A DNA stretch of 64,000 bases from Azadirachta indica. Lineage: Eukaryota; Streptophyta; Magnoliopsida; Sapindales; Meliaceae. Positions 45,979 through 58,655 of this stretch are shown here, in pieces; the stretch's first letter is position 1, and the number at the start of each line of letters is the position of its first letter. Under the pieces are notes generated by a model, which ran no database searches, was not told the origin of the DNA, and saw nothing but the letters and a program-made list of their open reading frames with translations. A program made the position numbers and the translations under genes. The DNA lies in contig CM040452.1 in assembly GCA_022749755.1 (NCBI GenBank), positions 7,396,350 through 7,460,349 on the forward strand, read 5' to 3'.

Positions 45979-46794
45979 TATTGAGTTGAGTTTCCTCCTA
46001 TTTGAAGATGGCCCAAATTTTCTCTTTCATAATAACTAAACCCAATTAACCCAAGGACGTTTTAGTCTTTTCTCAAGAGGGTTTAATGTTTAATTTGTTG
46101 CAATATATATATGTGTCTTAAGAAGAGAGAGAAGGTACTATTCATCACAGAGAGAGAGAGAGGCGGCACTATTCATCGCCTAGAGAGACAAAGGGCACTA
46201 TTCATTGTCTAGCAGTTACTGTTTACAAGAGAGAGGTAGAATAGTAAACTCGGAACAGTTTGACCAAGTAGCTAATCGGAGGTTGATTCGTGGTCCGATT
46301 GAACTGAAATTTTACCAGCAGCTTCCTAATTGAAAGGACTAAATTCTAAACGGTGGAGATCAGATTTAGAGCATTCTTTCTTTAGATTTCGTGGTTGAAA
46401 GTTAGACCACTACTATAGTGATGTTTTTCTTGAACTCTCTCTAATTTCTTTGTGAAACTTGATTGTTTGCCAAGATTGTGTGATCTTGAAAATATTGTGG
46501 ATGTGTACCTCTAGTTTTACATAGAGAGAAATTGTGTATTCTCATTATTTGATTATAGTGGAGTTTTTGAGTCGACTACGGTCCCGTGGTTTTTACTCCT
46601 CACATTGGGGAGGTTTTTCACGTTAAAATTGATTGTGTTATGGTTGTTTTGTTAATGATGTGGTTGCTGTCCAAGAATTGATTTTGTGTCAAAAATTGTT
46701 GCTCTATTTGTTTGTTTCCTATTAGTTTCATGCAAGAGGGGATAAGGTAATTATTGTGCTTCCGTAAATTGGTTTGTATTAGTTTATCCCAACA
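45979..46794 (+). repeat. Copia 3' LTR (816 bp)
   Basis: Pairs with 42566-43438. It is 57 bp shorter, mainly because it has fewer minisatellite units (about 46130-46240). It is followed by the target duplication ATGTG. Confidence 0.9.
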
Positions 46795-46799
46795 ATGTG

Positions 46800-47350
46800 T
46801 GCCTCTGAAACACTTTAATTTCAGAATAGAAAATTAAGCCCATATATATATACATATATAAAAAGAAATTATAAATTAAAGCCATTCTTATAAACAATCA
46901 AGAAAGAATTGATGTTATGATTTAAGGCAAAGCTTGTGATCCACTAAACGTTTACTGATACAATAGGCTAGAATATATATAATATAAGTAATGACACAAG
47001 AATATAGGTGAATTGGGATGTATAAAAGAATTTATTGGTAAGGTGATTTATTAAAATGTTAGGAATAACTGATGCGGTCTGTTGAACCTGTAGCTCTTGG
47101 AAATGATATATATATATATATATATATGTAAGATAATGATATAGTATAAAAAATATTATGTAAAAATATGGAACAATTATAATCAGTTAATCAACCGCGT
47201 AGCCAAATTCTAGAGGCTATCCTCTTCAATCTCCTTCTAATTTTCAATATAAACAGTTCTACTATCTTCTCAATTTTCATTGAACAACTAATTAATAATC
47301 GCCGACTTGCTTTCATGTTAGAGCTCCCCATTTGATTGACCACATCAAAC
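46800..47350. other. Spacer between the Copia element and HIPP copy 3
   Basis: AT-rich with a TA run at 47107-47127; no gene is recognised. Confidence 0.5.
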
Positions 47351-47930
47351 ATGAGGAGGGTACATATTTTGAATTAATCTAGTCCTGCTATTTTTCTTTT
47401 TAAGGTTTTATTATAAGAATTTTGTAGACATATATATATATATATATAGTAATTAATTAATTAACATGCATCTTATATATGACGCTGCAGCGGCAAAAAA
47501 TAGTCGTAAGGGTGGAAATGAACTGTGAAGAATGCAGAATCAAAGTCATGAAGATTATGCCAAAGCACAAGGTAATTACCAAAATATAGCTTTGAATATA
47601 ATTTGTATATTTGTATATCTGCATTTGAGAGCCAGAGGTGATTAATTAATTTGATTTTGTGTTTATATAATACATATACAATGTATATATAGGTATAAAT
47701 CAATGACAATCAAAGGGCCAAATAGAGATAGAGTTATTGTTATTAGGAACGGAATTGATTCAGTTAAATTGACAACAAAATTAAGGAAGAATGTTGCGCA
47801 TGCCACTATTGAATGTCTTCAGTATATGAATATTGATAACAATAATACACAAAACGATGAAGATAATACGTTTTATGCTTCGTCATGTTATTTCAGTACT
47901 ACTAGTAGTACTACTACTGGATATCCATAG
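47351..47930 (+). pseudogene. HIPP-like HMA gene, copy 3, diverged and probably broken
   Basis: Putative exons on the plus strand are 47351-47359 (Met-Arg-Arg), 47491-47571 and 47693-47930. Exon 2 encodes QKIVVRVEMNCEECRIKVMK with the CxxC site as CEEC. Exon 3 encodes IKGPNRDRVIVIRNGIDSVK and LTTKLRKNV, clearly the second half of the same HMA fold. The two exons do not join in frame: the donor after exon 2 has shifted by one base, and the start of exon 3 is one base short compared with copies 1 and 2, so the simple join gives a stop. The C-terminus (Asn- and Thr-rich, ending TGYP) has no CaaX box. It lies opposite in strand to the other two copies. An unseen alternative splice could rescue it. 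Confidence 0.65.
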
Positions 47931-49440
47931 CCCCCTGTGTATTACTCTCTCGTCGTTCAAGATCCATACCAGAGTAACATTTGCTCTATTATGTGACATC
48001 CATTTTGATTGCAACATTTGGGTTGCCAATGTTAATTGTTTGAATGTCCTTTGTTTCATTTGTGTATAGTTTTTGATTTACAAATAATGTATTTATGTGT
48101 TTCTATGTACACACACACTATATGAGTGAGATTGTCAATTTTCTCATAAATAAATTTTTATAAATTGTTAGAGAAGAGTACTTTTAAGGCTAATTAATTT
48201 GGTCACGTTAAGGGTTTAGTTTGAGTGCTCTACATTAAACTTGATTCTTTTGAGATAGTTTGAGTAATAGTAGTATACATCATATTATTACATTATTAAT
48301 AAAATTATTATAATAAATTTCAAATAAAATTTGTAGAAAAACATTAATAAATTAAATTATTATGTACATTAATTTGATATTTCAATCACCTATTATATAA
48401 AAATCAAAATTTTGTATATATCATACATCTTCCTACATTTTAATTTTATATAAATTATCTGTTAATGACCTTTAGGTCATTAATTTTATGTAAATTAATT
48501 TTAGGTTTCAATTACATACATCTTCCAAAATCATATATATCAAAATAAAATGAAAATAAAATATCAAATAAAAAAAAAACGCATCAAATATGTCAAAATA
48601 AAATAAAAATAAAATATTAAATACAAAAAGATTATTCAAACCCTAACCATATGCTTAACAAACACACGCTTTAACCAATTAAGCTACTTCAATTTATTTA
48701 TTTTTTTTTAGTTATAAATAAAAAAATAAGATATCAAAATAAACTATAAAATAAGAAACTATTAGATCCGTTTCCCCCTTTGTTTTGCCATCCCAAACTT
48801 TTGAATTGAAGACTGTTGGATTTGAGACAAATTTGGTGGCTTTGAACCAAGTCTCTATCTTTCCTCTCTCTCTCTAAAAATTGACATTCTCCCTCTAAAC
48901 ACACACACACAAATACACAATTTCTCCATCCCTCTTATCTGCAGCATTTCCTCTTCCTAGCTATTTTCTATCTTCTTCTTCTTGCATCATTTTCTTCTCT
49001 TGTTTTTCCTCTCGTCTCCTTTCCTGTTCTTCCTTCTCCTTTTCTCCCTTTCTTATTTCTTCTTCTTCCTCTTTCTCTCTTCCTTCTTTTCTTCCTTCCC
49101 TTAGCGTGGCTTCTAGAAAGCCATAAAAAATTCTCTTTTTTTAAAAACATTGCATTCACTAGAAAAGTCCTACCTAATGGTAAAAATAAACTTAAAATAT
49201 TGCATTTGGGCTTGGGATGGCTTGCTTAGGCTTTTTGGGCTTAAATTTTTGGATTAAGTGCTTTACGACAAAGAAAATCGGCGATTGTAGTCATTTATTT
49301 TATTTGTTTCACCATATTATTCTCTTATAGAAGGAAATCAAGTGTTAATTTTCATTAATTGTTGTTGTACAAATCATAAAATCGGAGTGGCCACGGATGT
49401 CAATGAGCGGTAATTTTGGAATTATGAGGCGGTCATCATC
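47931..49440. other. AT-rich spacer with a CT-rich tract
   Basis: 48860-49100 is dominated by CTTCTTCTCC-like runs on the plus strand, which produces a spurious Arg/Lys-rich reading frame on the minus strand. No gene is recognised. A small inverted word (GACCTTTAGGTCATTAA) lies near 48467. Confidence 0.5.
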
Positions 49441-50400
49441 GTAGAGCAAAAAACATATAGTTTTGTTCTATCATTCCTTATTTTGTTCTACAACATTTTT
49501 GAAGAAAAAAAGAGAGTCATCTTAGGATATCTATAAAAGAAAGAAATAATCTTATCTTAGGGCATCTTTAAAAGAAAAGAAGTCAACCTTAATTTAAAAT
49601 ATTTTATTTTGTTCCAGGACACCATTAAAAGAAAAGGGCATCAACCTTATTTTATGGATATCTTCACTGTCCTAAAATATTATTAAAAAAAAAAAGAAAA
49701 TCGGTTTTGTCATAAGACACATTAATTTGTCGTAAAACACTTTCGAAGAAAGTACATCTTAGTACATCAAGCACAAGGAAAAGAGGACCAAAACTATACT
49801 CAAAAAGTGCCCCACATATGCATTAACAGTGTTGAATTGAGACAGTACTATATAAATGGTGATTTTTTCAAAACTGCATATTTGACTACCAAGCTCAAAA
49901 TTGATCAAACAAGTCTAGCATGTCCAATCCAAACCCAATAAGTATAAATCAAGCCCAACAAGTCTAAGTCAAGCCCATCATGTCTAAACCAAGCCTAGCA
50001 AGTCTAAGTCAAATCCAATAGAAGTAACCGAAGCTTAGTAAGCCTAATCTAATATGTGAAAGCTTATTCTAATATAAATTTCTAAGTTAGGACAAGGAGT
50101 ACGAAAGATAGACAATATCTTTATTTTAAATAATCTTAAATGAATTCTAAGAGAAGGGGTAATCAATTTTTGTTCAATTAAAACTCTATAAAGTAATCAC
50201 TATAAGTTAGGTGATTAGGAACAATAAAAAGGGGAGTCAAAACAATAAAGCAAGAGAAAAATAATAAGGTCAAAGAAAGGAGAGTGTTCCATTTTGTACC
50301 TTGATAATACCCTTTAAGTTTGTGCATTAATAAAATTTTGTTAACTATTCTATCTGTGAATGTAGGTAAAACACAATCACATTAAATTCTAGCTTTCATG
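49440..50400. repeat. LTR-like minisatellite region
   Basis: 49480-49760 holds degenerate repeats of a unit of about 60-70 bp with AGGACACC/AGGATATC and TAAAAGAAAAG. 49895-50045 repeats a 20-bp word of the type AAGTCTAAGTCAAGCCCAAC about six times. The end (AATAAAATTTTGTTAAC, then a TGTGAATGTAGG stretch) resembles the R/U5 part of plant Gypsy LTRs. No internal retroelement domain is present, so at most this is a degraded solo LTR. Confidence 0.4.
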
Positions 50401-51237
50401 CTGTTTTAATTTTTGTATTCTATTTTAATTATAATTTTATACTATTAAACAAATTTTTATGTCAATAGTTGTGATGATGATGAATTGGTAAATAATAATA
50501 ACTAATGATAATTTTATAATAGTTTGTTAAAAATTTATAAATTTTTATTTTTATTTTCTTAAATATGCATTTGTTTTAAATAATATTTATTTCTTCATAT
50601 TATTATTAACTTGGTTTAAATTTATAAATGTTATTAGTTCTAAAAATATGAACAAACATAATTTTTTATGCACTATTAGCTCAAAAGGTGATTATGAACA
50701 AGTATTCGATGTGTAAGATATTTAGCAAAAAAAAAGAGGGTTATGGAAGAAATTTATACTAAAAAAATTTTAGTATTTACCACATCCATCAACTTCAATT
50801 CTATTTAATACCAATCACAACAATATTAATTTTATTTTATATAATTTTGGACTCACAATACGAAAGTGACACAATACTTGTTTATATTTAAAATGTAACT
50901 TTATTTGTTATATCATTTGAAATATACTTTTTGAATTATATTTTGAAATGTCTAACATTATTTTTATATTTAAAATGTGATATCTCACATGTTATTAATC
51001 AATGAGTGCATAAAAATTACATTATCATAATACTAAGGAAGATACCTCAAAAATCATTCTAGTCAAAATTTTGAAATATTAAATTATAAAAAAATATTTT
51101 CAAACTAAGTTAGTCTTACATTTGATGTACTCTTTATTTTTACATAAATAGTTGACATATCAAATTTATTTGAGAAATATATTTTCACCAAACATCTACT
51201 CAATCTAAAGACAAAGGGAGATGGGGCTTGCAGGAGG

Positions 51238-51362
51238 ATGATGGAACGTTTTGATAATAATTGAAAGGAATTTGCATATAGCATCCAATACAAATGGGCC
51301 AATGTTCACCTGGGACTCATTGATTAAAGAAGATAAATAAAAATTAATTTGCGGAACATAAT
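51238..51362. repeat. Dispersed block 1 of 3
   Basis: Contains TTTTGATAATAATTGAAAGG and ACAAATGGGCCAATGTT followed by CTGGGACTCATTGATTAAAG. Close relatives lie at 54150-54330 and 56300-56540 in the same orientation. Confidence 0.75.
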
Positions 51363-52514
51363 GCATGTTTGGCCGATGGGTTTAAATTACATTATTTAAC
51401 TATCTGAAATCAAAATTTTTTTATTCAATATTTGACGCGGGATTCAACTATATAAAAATTAAAATAATATAATTTAAACTCCTCAATTTGACCGACCCTT
51501 CTCTCTCCGAATCAAGTTCATATTATACTACATTTTTTTTAAAATAATAATTTTTTAAATTATTTAATTATTAATTAAAAATTATTTATAATTAAATAAT
51601 AAAAATAAATTTTATATCATTAATATATTATAATATAATTAAGCGCTAAATATAGTATTGTAATAAATTTTATTCGTTACAATTTATTACAATTTAATTC
51701 AATTCATTTTATTACAATTCAATACTATCCAATACATTTTACCAAATGTATCCAAAACTCTTTACTTTTAATAATATTTTGATCCTATAAAATATTCTTG
51801 CTTTGTTAATTTAGTGCTAACTTTCCTATACAACATCATATTTTGAGATGGTCTGTTTGATTTTGGTAATTTGATCACCTTTTGATTTTTAAGTTAACAA
51901 GAATCACAATGATCAAATATGTTATAATTTACAATAACCACCCACGTCTTTGTATCAAATGAGAAAGAAAAAACTCTTTTAACCAACCGCATCTTCTCAA
52001 AATCTTCTATATATTTAAAAAAAAAATTAAAGTTAAAACTTTAAAATTGACTCTTTACTTTTTTGGGATACTCAAACATGTTAGGTATGATATTGTCTAA
52101 GCGTCTCAACATAAAAATAAGCGTAAATTCTTTACTTTTTTGGAATAGTCAAATATGGTCGGTATGATTAAATGACAATTGTATTACACTGATTTATGAG
52201 ATGGTTGCCGTGTATAATAAATAATCTTATAAAGGGTACAAATTCATTATTCAATTGATAAATATCAGTTTATGTTATTTTGGATGCACTTTATTTCTGC
52301 ACTCATCACCTAGTGCCCTTTTCTGTGGGGTCAAATAACTATTGATTAAACTCTACTCACATATTTTTGTAGTTTTTAAAGAAATTTTTATTCAAACAGT
52401 ACTTTTTTTCCCTCAAACATCTTTTTCAAAAGATTAATATCATCTTTAATTTAAACTACATAATCCTATATTCAATTGATATATTGAATCAATAATATCA
52501 TTAACAATTAAAAT

Positions 52515-52660
52515 GAATAATAATTAATAAAACATTAAATGCCAATTAAATAAAACAGATGCTTATCAATTATTTTTGTAGGTATACTTTTAAAATTTGT
52601 CTAATTTTCTATTTGATTTCAAAATTAAATAAAAGCTTAAACGGTTGTTTGCTTCCATTG
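52515..52660. repeat. Second repeat family, copy 1
   Basis: The words ATTAAATGCCAATTAAATAA and AAATTTGTCTAATTTTCTAT recur at 56800-56945 in the same order and spacing, each about 1280 or 500 bp after a block of the first family. A shorter version lies at 57825-57910. Confidence 0.7.
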
Positions 52661-54149
52661 TCAATAATTAATTATATGTTTTTTTGTTCTCAATAACTTA
52701 AAACACCTAAAAATATTTTTATCTACATGATGTCTATTGCAGAGAAAATTTACTCAAGTTATGTATTAAATTCTAAAATTGATTTAATATTTAAATAAGC
52801 CTTGAAATATGCTTGGTGAATTTTGATATCATTAGGCCTCTAAATCTAGTTGAACTTTTACACTCTTTCTAAATTGTCGAGAGTAAAACCCATCATAACC
52901 CTTACATATTTCTTGGTGGCTTGAGAGCCGTAATATTACAATATTATGAGATTGGTTGGACATGACTATAAAGGATCTGTTATTAATATTGCTACTTCCA
53001 TGATTTTGAATAAGATAAAAACTCAAATTATAAGTTCATGGTATATGAGAATGAGATAGTTCTAATATTAATGTAAAGGAGCACAACTATTAAAAGTAAG
53101 TTGCAGTTGCTATAAGATCATATCAATATCATATAGCTTTGCTATTAGTAGTATATAATACATCTACTTGAATGATAGGTTTAAGGTTCATAAAAAGGTA
53201 TTATTGGAGTTAAAAAATGACCATGTTAACGCTTGACTGTGTAAGGAGAATGTGAGAATTTTAGGGTAATGCCTAAGATTAGTTTTACTGCATATGATAG
53301 CCGAAAAATAAGGATTACTTAAGGTTTACAAGTTAGACATGCAAGAAAAGAAGAGTGTTGCCTCAAGATCATGGCTTTATGGACACTAAGCTCTAAGATG
53401 ATATTCCTCTCAAGATCATCAACTCGCCCTGAGTGTGAAATATTGGCTCCTTAATGTGTAATTATAGTGGAACATAATTTAGATTATATAATTTTGTTTT
53501 AATATAAGTTATCATCCTAGGATAAGTTTTTTCTAGAAATAAAAGATATGTTAAAAGACTTATATTTATAATAAAATACTTATTTTAATTCATCCTACGT
53601 TTAATTAAAGGATTTACACTTTTAAGAATGGACCCAAAGATTTTTTTAGGCCTTTGTGTTCCTTAAATAGCAATTAGCTTAATTACATAATTGATCATTT
53701 GAGATTAAATTTCCCCCCAGTGGGCAAAACCAATGTTATTATCTTAATTTCAATTAGATTTAAGCATACTCTTACTTTCCATATCACAACCTATAATTTG
53801 AGTTTCAAAGAATGATTTGGGTTCACATGTGCATTTTTACGCATTATTTAGATTAAACAGCGTAATTTTACCTTGAACTTAAACTTGAGCTAATTTTTAA
53901 ATATTAATAATGTCAAAGTTTATTTATAAAAGTAAAAAATTCTTATAAAATTTTTAATTAAATAGCAAAAAATAGTCATTTGTGTTCTTTTATCACTTTT
54001 AGAAATAAGCCCTCAAAATTAATTACTATTTTTTTCTCAAAATAATATATACTCGTCTTCATAAGAATATCAAACACATTCTTATTATTTTGATTTTAGA
54101 AAATTATTTTTAACAAACACTTTCAATATAAACAAGCATAAGTGCATAT

Positions 54150-54330
54150 ATGGCAGCACAAATGGGCCAATGTTGAGCTGGAATTCATTGATTGCAAAAA
54201 AACAAATAAACATTAATTTACATAATATAAAATTCTTTTAATTTGAAAGATATTTTGATCATAAAAGACATGCATGCTTTGTTAATGTATAGTCGGTTTG
54301 ATTTTTTGTGGAACAACAAATACTTACCTA
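54150..54330. repeat. Dispersed block 2 of 3
   Basis: Shares ACAAATGGGCCAATGTTGAG, then CATTGATTG, and AATTTGAAAGATATTTTG with block 3. It lacks the first 40 bases of block 1. Confidence 0.72.
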
Positions 54331-56299
54331 ATATTAAGAGTATTGTAGATATTTTTGACATATAATCACACTTAAACTTTTGCTAGTATGAACAGTTCTG
54401 ACATCATCAATCATTTCTAATTTTTAGTAAAATAATAAATTAGAATATAGTTTTTTTCAATTTTAACAATTTATTTTTTACTAGTTATAATATAGTAAGG
54501 ACCAAGTTGTTAGTGTTATTTAATAATATAAATATTATTAATATTATTATTCTTATTAAATATATTATCTTTGGATTATTATTATTGATAGAAAATAATT
54601 GTATAATCTAACTATAATTTTATCTTTAACAATTGTTAATATAATTTTATTACCATCATTTTTTTATAATTGTTTGAGGTAACAATAATTATATTTTAAT
54701 ATAGTAATTTTTAAGTCTAGTAAAATAAATTTGATTAGAAATTAACTTTTTTTAAAAATTAATTTTAAAAGTTTCAAAAAATTTATTTAATTGAAATTTT
54801 GATTTTGAATTTTAAAATTAAAATTTGATTTTGAAATTTGAAATTGAAATTGAAATTTAGGATTTGTATTATTTATAAATTTTACATTAGAATATTTACA
54901 TATTGATATGATTATATTGATTCATTCAATATTATAATATTAAATTACTATATTTTAATTGCTTATTAATAAAATAACATTTATGCAAATTACTAAGTAT
55001 GGTTGATATCATATTATATAGTTTTCATTCTATATGCTAGTATGAACTTAAGAATTTTGGTTTAAGTTATGATCTAAATGTATTTAGTTATTGCTTTTAT
55101 TTAATTTTTTTGATATAATATTAAATTACTATTTTTATTTGTGATTAATAAACAATAATTAATGATTATTTAATTGATGATTGTTATCAATTATCTTATT
55201 GTCATTAATTATTTTGTAAAAAAAAAAAATAAGTATTTATTTTTCATATGTTATTTTGATAATGCATAAAATGGTGATTTCACATCTAAAAAATTAATTT
55301 ATTATTATTAAAAATATATATATAAAATTTGATTTATATTATAAGATTTAATGAAAAATTAAAAATTGATTATATATTTTTTGGTAATAAATTTAAAAGG
55401 TGTAATTGTAGAAGCTAACTTTTGTTAATTGCTTTAAATATGTATTCAAGTCAATAAATTTAATATTTATTATAAATAAATATTCAAATCCTAAATAAAA
55501 AGATGGCATGAGTTGCCCCACTCCTTAACACTCTATCTTCTCCTCACAATTACTTGTTATTTATTATAAGTGACAATATTTTTATAAATATAAGTTATTT
55601 AAGTTATTGTTAATGTTATATACAATATTTTTTATTTTTATGATTTTATTAACTTTTTAGTATTAAAATTGTGATATTTGAGAATTTGATTACTATATTT
55701 TTTTATTTTGGAGAATTTTGTATTACATAAAGTAATTTTATAATTTAAATAAATTATTTTATATCAACATAATAATTTAAAATTATTTTCAAATAATTAT
55801 TAAAGATAAAATATTTGTTACATTATTATTAATGATGATAATAATAGTTATAATTATTAAATATATATTATCTTAGATTATAATTTTTTTAATCAATATA
55901 ATATTTAAAAATATTACTTTTGTTAACATAAATTAAATATATATATGCTTATTAAATGTTAATTGTTTAATAAATTTTACAAATGATTATAAGTAAAAAA
56001 AGAAAAAAAAAAGTTCTACACTCGATTCCTTCTAATGCAAGAGTTTTATTAATTTTTCAAAATAAAAAAAAAAAGTCAATCTAGCTCGTGAGTCGACCCA
56101 AGCGCAAACTCGGCGTGACCCATATGGGTCAAGATTTATGAGTCGTGTCAGATTTAAAGATTATAAAATGAGTTTGGAATGGTTTTGACTATTGTACGTG
56201 TTTGAATCAACCTAACAAGTAAGTTCATTTAAATTTCAATTTCAATTTTGTAGATTGGGCTCACCTAGACTATTTGTCACCCGTATGGTGGAATTTTTT

Positions 56300-56540
56300 T
56301 TATTGAAAAAATTTTGATAATAATTGAAAGGAATTTGGACAATTGATGATGATAAATAATAGAAGCCAACACAAATGGGCCAATATCGAGCTGGGACCTA
56401 TTGATTAAAAAAGACAAATAAAAGTTAATTTGTATAACATAAAACTCTTCTAATTTGAAAGATATTTTGGTCCTTTCAAACATGCAAGCTTTGTTAGACA
56501 TTTCGGTCTAATTTGAAACATATTTTTATTGTTTAAAACT
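56300..56540. repeat. Dispersed block 3 of 3
   Basis: Has both the TTTTGATAATAATTGAAAGG start of block 1 and the AATTTGAAAGATATTTTG end of block 2, so it is the most complete copy. Confidence 0.75.
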
Positions 56541-57664
56541 TTTCTCTATAATAAAATATGTCGGTCTATAATGTTTAATTGCTTTTATTTTTTGTGCAAC
56601 AATAAATATTCACATGATAATATCATGTTTTGACTATTGTTTAAATATTTTTTTAACGTTTGAAAATATAAACAAGTAATTTTTTATTAAATAACATTTA
56701 AACTTGAATTAATTTGAATGATTGTTACATTTTTTTATCTAAAAATAAAATAATAAATTAGTATTGATTGTTTTAATTATAACAACAAAACTAAGTGAAT
56801 AATAATTGATAAAATATTAAATGTCAATTAAATAAAAATCGATGTTTATCAAACGTTTTTAAGGGTTATATATATTTTTAAAATTTGTCTAATTTTCTAT
56901 TTGAAATTAAATAAAAGCTTAAAAAGTCGTTTGATTCCTTTCTCAAAAATTAAATATTTTCCATTTCCAAAGACATGAAATAACGAAAAGCATATATGTT
57001 TGTGTGCATGTTGTCAAATTAATTATTTTTTTTTTAAAAAAATGTTTTCAAATTTTAAGTAAAAAATGCAAAATAACTTTTTTCTTGTTTCTAATTTTTA
57101 AAAATAAAATTTTTAAATTCTTTTTTTTAAATGTAAGATTATTTTGAAAAATAAGACAAAAAACATTCTTATTATTTTATATTTCACAAAATTATTCTAA
57201 CAAATACTACTAAATATGTTTTCTATTCTTGAAAATACTATTTTTAAAACATCTACTTTAAAATATTAACAAACAGACTCTTAAAGTTATTTGGTTAATT
57301 ACGTTCTCAAAATATGTTCTTTTATTGTCAGAAAAAAATATGAAAAAATATATATATTTGATTACATATTTTGCAAAAGTTATTGTCAAAAATAAAAATA
57401 TTATTTTAAAACTTATCAAAAAGATAGAAAAGAATAAATTGTTGAATTTTGCAACTTTCAATCACGAAATTTCCAAATTAATTACATTTTTTTCTCAAAT
57501 TTTACTCATTTTTAAAAAAAAAAAAAAAGAAACGATTTCTTTTTTTATATATCTTACAAAACTGTTTTGAACAAAACAAGCAGTTTATTGAAAACATTAG
57601 TATTTACTAAACAACCTTTTGTTTTTGAAAATATTAGTTTTATAATTCTAAATTGTACATTGAA

Positions 57665-57815
57665 TTTATCATGATTTATCTAATGAATTTTTTATCACAA
57701 CATGACATGTGAATCATGTGATTTGCAAAAGAGTACCAAGTCTAATCTCATCTCAACCTCAGTGGTATTTATATTATATACATGTTTCTTTGACATTATT
57801 GTATTACTAAAATTA
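57665..57815 (+). repeat. Duplicate of the CCD4 proximal promoter
   Basis: Words TCATGATTTATCTAA, ATCTCA.CTCAGT and TTATATACATG.TTTCTTTGA occur in the order and spacing found directly before CCD4 at 58365-58505 (TCATGATTTGTCCAA, ATCTCAATCTCAGT, TTATATATTTCTTTGA). It is followed by AT-rich sequence, not by a second CCD4. It is either a local duplication or the scar of a lost tandem gene. Confidence 0.65.
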
Positions 57816-58364
57816 ATAAAAAGTAAAATGCAAGTGAATAATAATAATTGATAAATATTAAATATCAATTGATTAAATTAAAATTAATGCTTATCAAATA
57901 TTTTAATTTCAAAGGCATATAATGAATAAAATTATATTTGGTTGTATATTTTTGTGAAATTCATTTTTAAAACATATATTAAAAAGTTGCCATAGTCATT
58001 ATTTTTAATCTTATCATATGTAATAATTGAAATAATAAAATTGTTGTTTTCGACTACTCTCAAATATTAATTGAAAATTTTATTAAATTATTTTTTTCGC
58101 TTTACTTATTTTAAAAATAATACCAAAATACTTCTCCTCATTTTTAATTTTAGAAATTAAATTATTTTTTATCTTAAAGACAAGTTTTGTAAGTTTTGAA
58201 AACATGAGTTATAATTTCAAAAAACACTATTTAAGAACTGATAGCACATGAATAACAAGACATGTTGAATCACTTAGCCCAACACGTGGTAGGGACACAT
58301 GTTGAATATATTACCATTTATCTGATTTTGACTAGAATACAAACATGCCCAGGTCCATCCTGAA
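57816..58364. other. Upstream region of CCD4
   Basis: AT-rich. 58250-58350 has the only GC-richer words (CCCAACACGTGGTAGG, with a CACGTG G-box at about 58283). No MITE ends are recognised here. Confidence 0.5.
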
Positions 58365-58474
58365 TTTATCATGATTTGTCCAACATTAACTATGACACGA
58401 CATAATAAATCATGCAAATTTTGAGTTGATAAGATTTTGAGCAATACAGTAGCAATCAGAATCTCAATCTCAGT

Positions 58475-58482
58475 TATATATA
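58475..58482 (+). promoter_or_regulatory. Candidate TATA box of CCD4
   Basis: TATATATA in CAGTTATATATACATTATAT. It lies 45 bp before ATG 58520 and 181 bp before ATG 58656. The first would leave a very short leader; the second leaves a normal leader that contains an out-of-frame upstream ATG. Confidence 0.5.
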
Positions 58483-58655
58483 CATTATATATTTCTTTGA
58501 TTTCACCATATTCATTCTCATGGATCGCATTAATTCCTCATCCTTCAAGATATTATACAATCATCCAAAATCCAACAAGATTTCTATAAGCAATTACAAT
58601 CACATCAATCAACAAAAATCCCTCTGTACCTTATTCCCACAGGCCAAAAAGATTT

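Larger units (their letters stand above)
42566..46794 (+). mobile_element. Ty1/Copia retrotransposon, both LTRs, internally deleted
   Basis: The element of 4229 bp is flanked by the perfect 5-bp target duplication ATGTG (42561-42565 and 46795-46799). LTR ends are TATTGGG/TATTGAG and CCCAACA, that is TGTTGGG...CCCAACA with one or two mutations at the outer 5' end. The PBS TGGTATCAGAGC (43442-43453) fits the initiator Met tRNA. The polypurine tract AAAAGGGGGAAA lies at 45965-45976. Coding order is gag, protease, integrase, as in Copia, but the reverse transcriptase is missing. Confidence 0.92.
50401..57660. other. AT-rich region of about 7 kb without genes
   Basis: No coding sequence above background is seen. 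The notable content is a family of related blocks listed separately (51238-51362, 54150-54330, 56300-56540; and 52515-52660, 56800-56945). Long A/T runs and AATAAT-type words dominate 54400-55950. Confidence 0.55.

Noticed and set aside
48968..49159. Minus-strand reading frame rich in Arg, Lys and Glu
   Set aside because: It is only the shadow of a CTTCTC-rich low-complexity tract.
49895..50045. Short regularly spaced repeats that resemble an array
   Set aside because: Units are degenerate, contiguous and without spacers, in a plant nuclear context, so they are a minisatellite and not CRISPR.
57500..58520. A MITE in the CCD4 promoter, as reported for red-peel citrus
   Set aside because: I searched by eye for inverted ends with a target duplication and found none. 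The species is also unproven.
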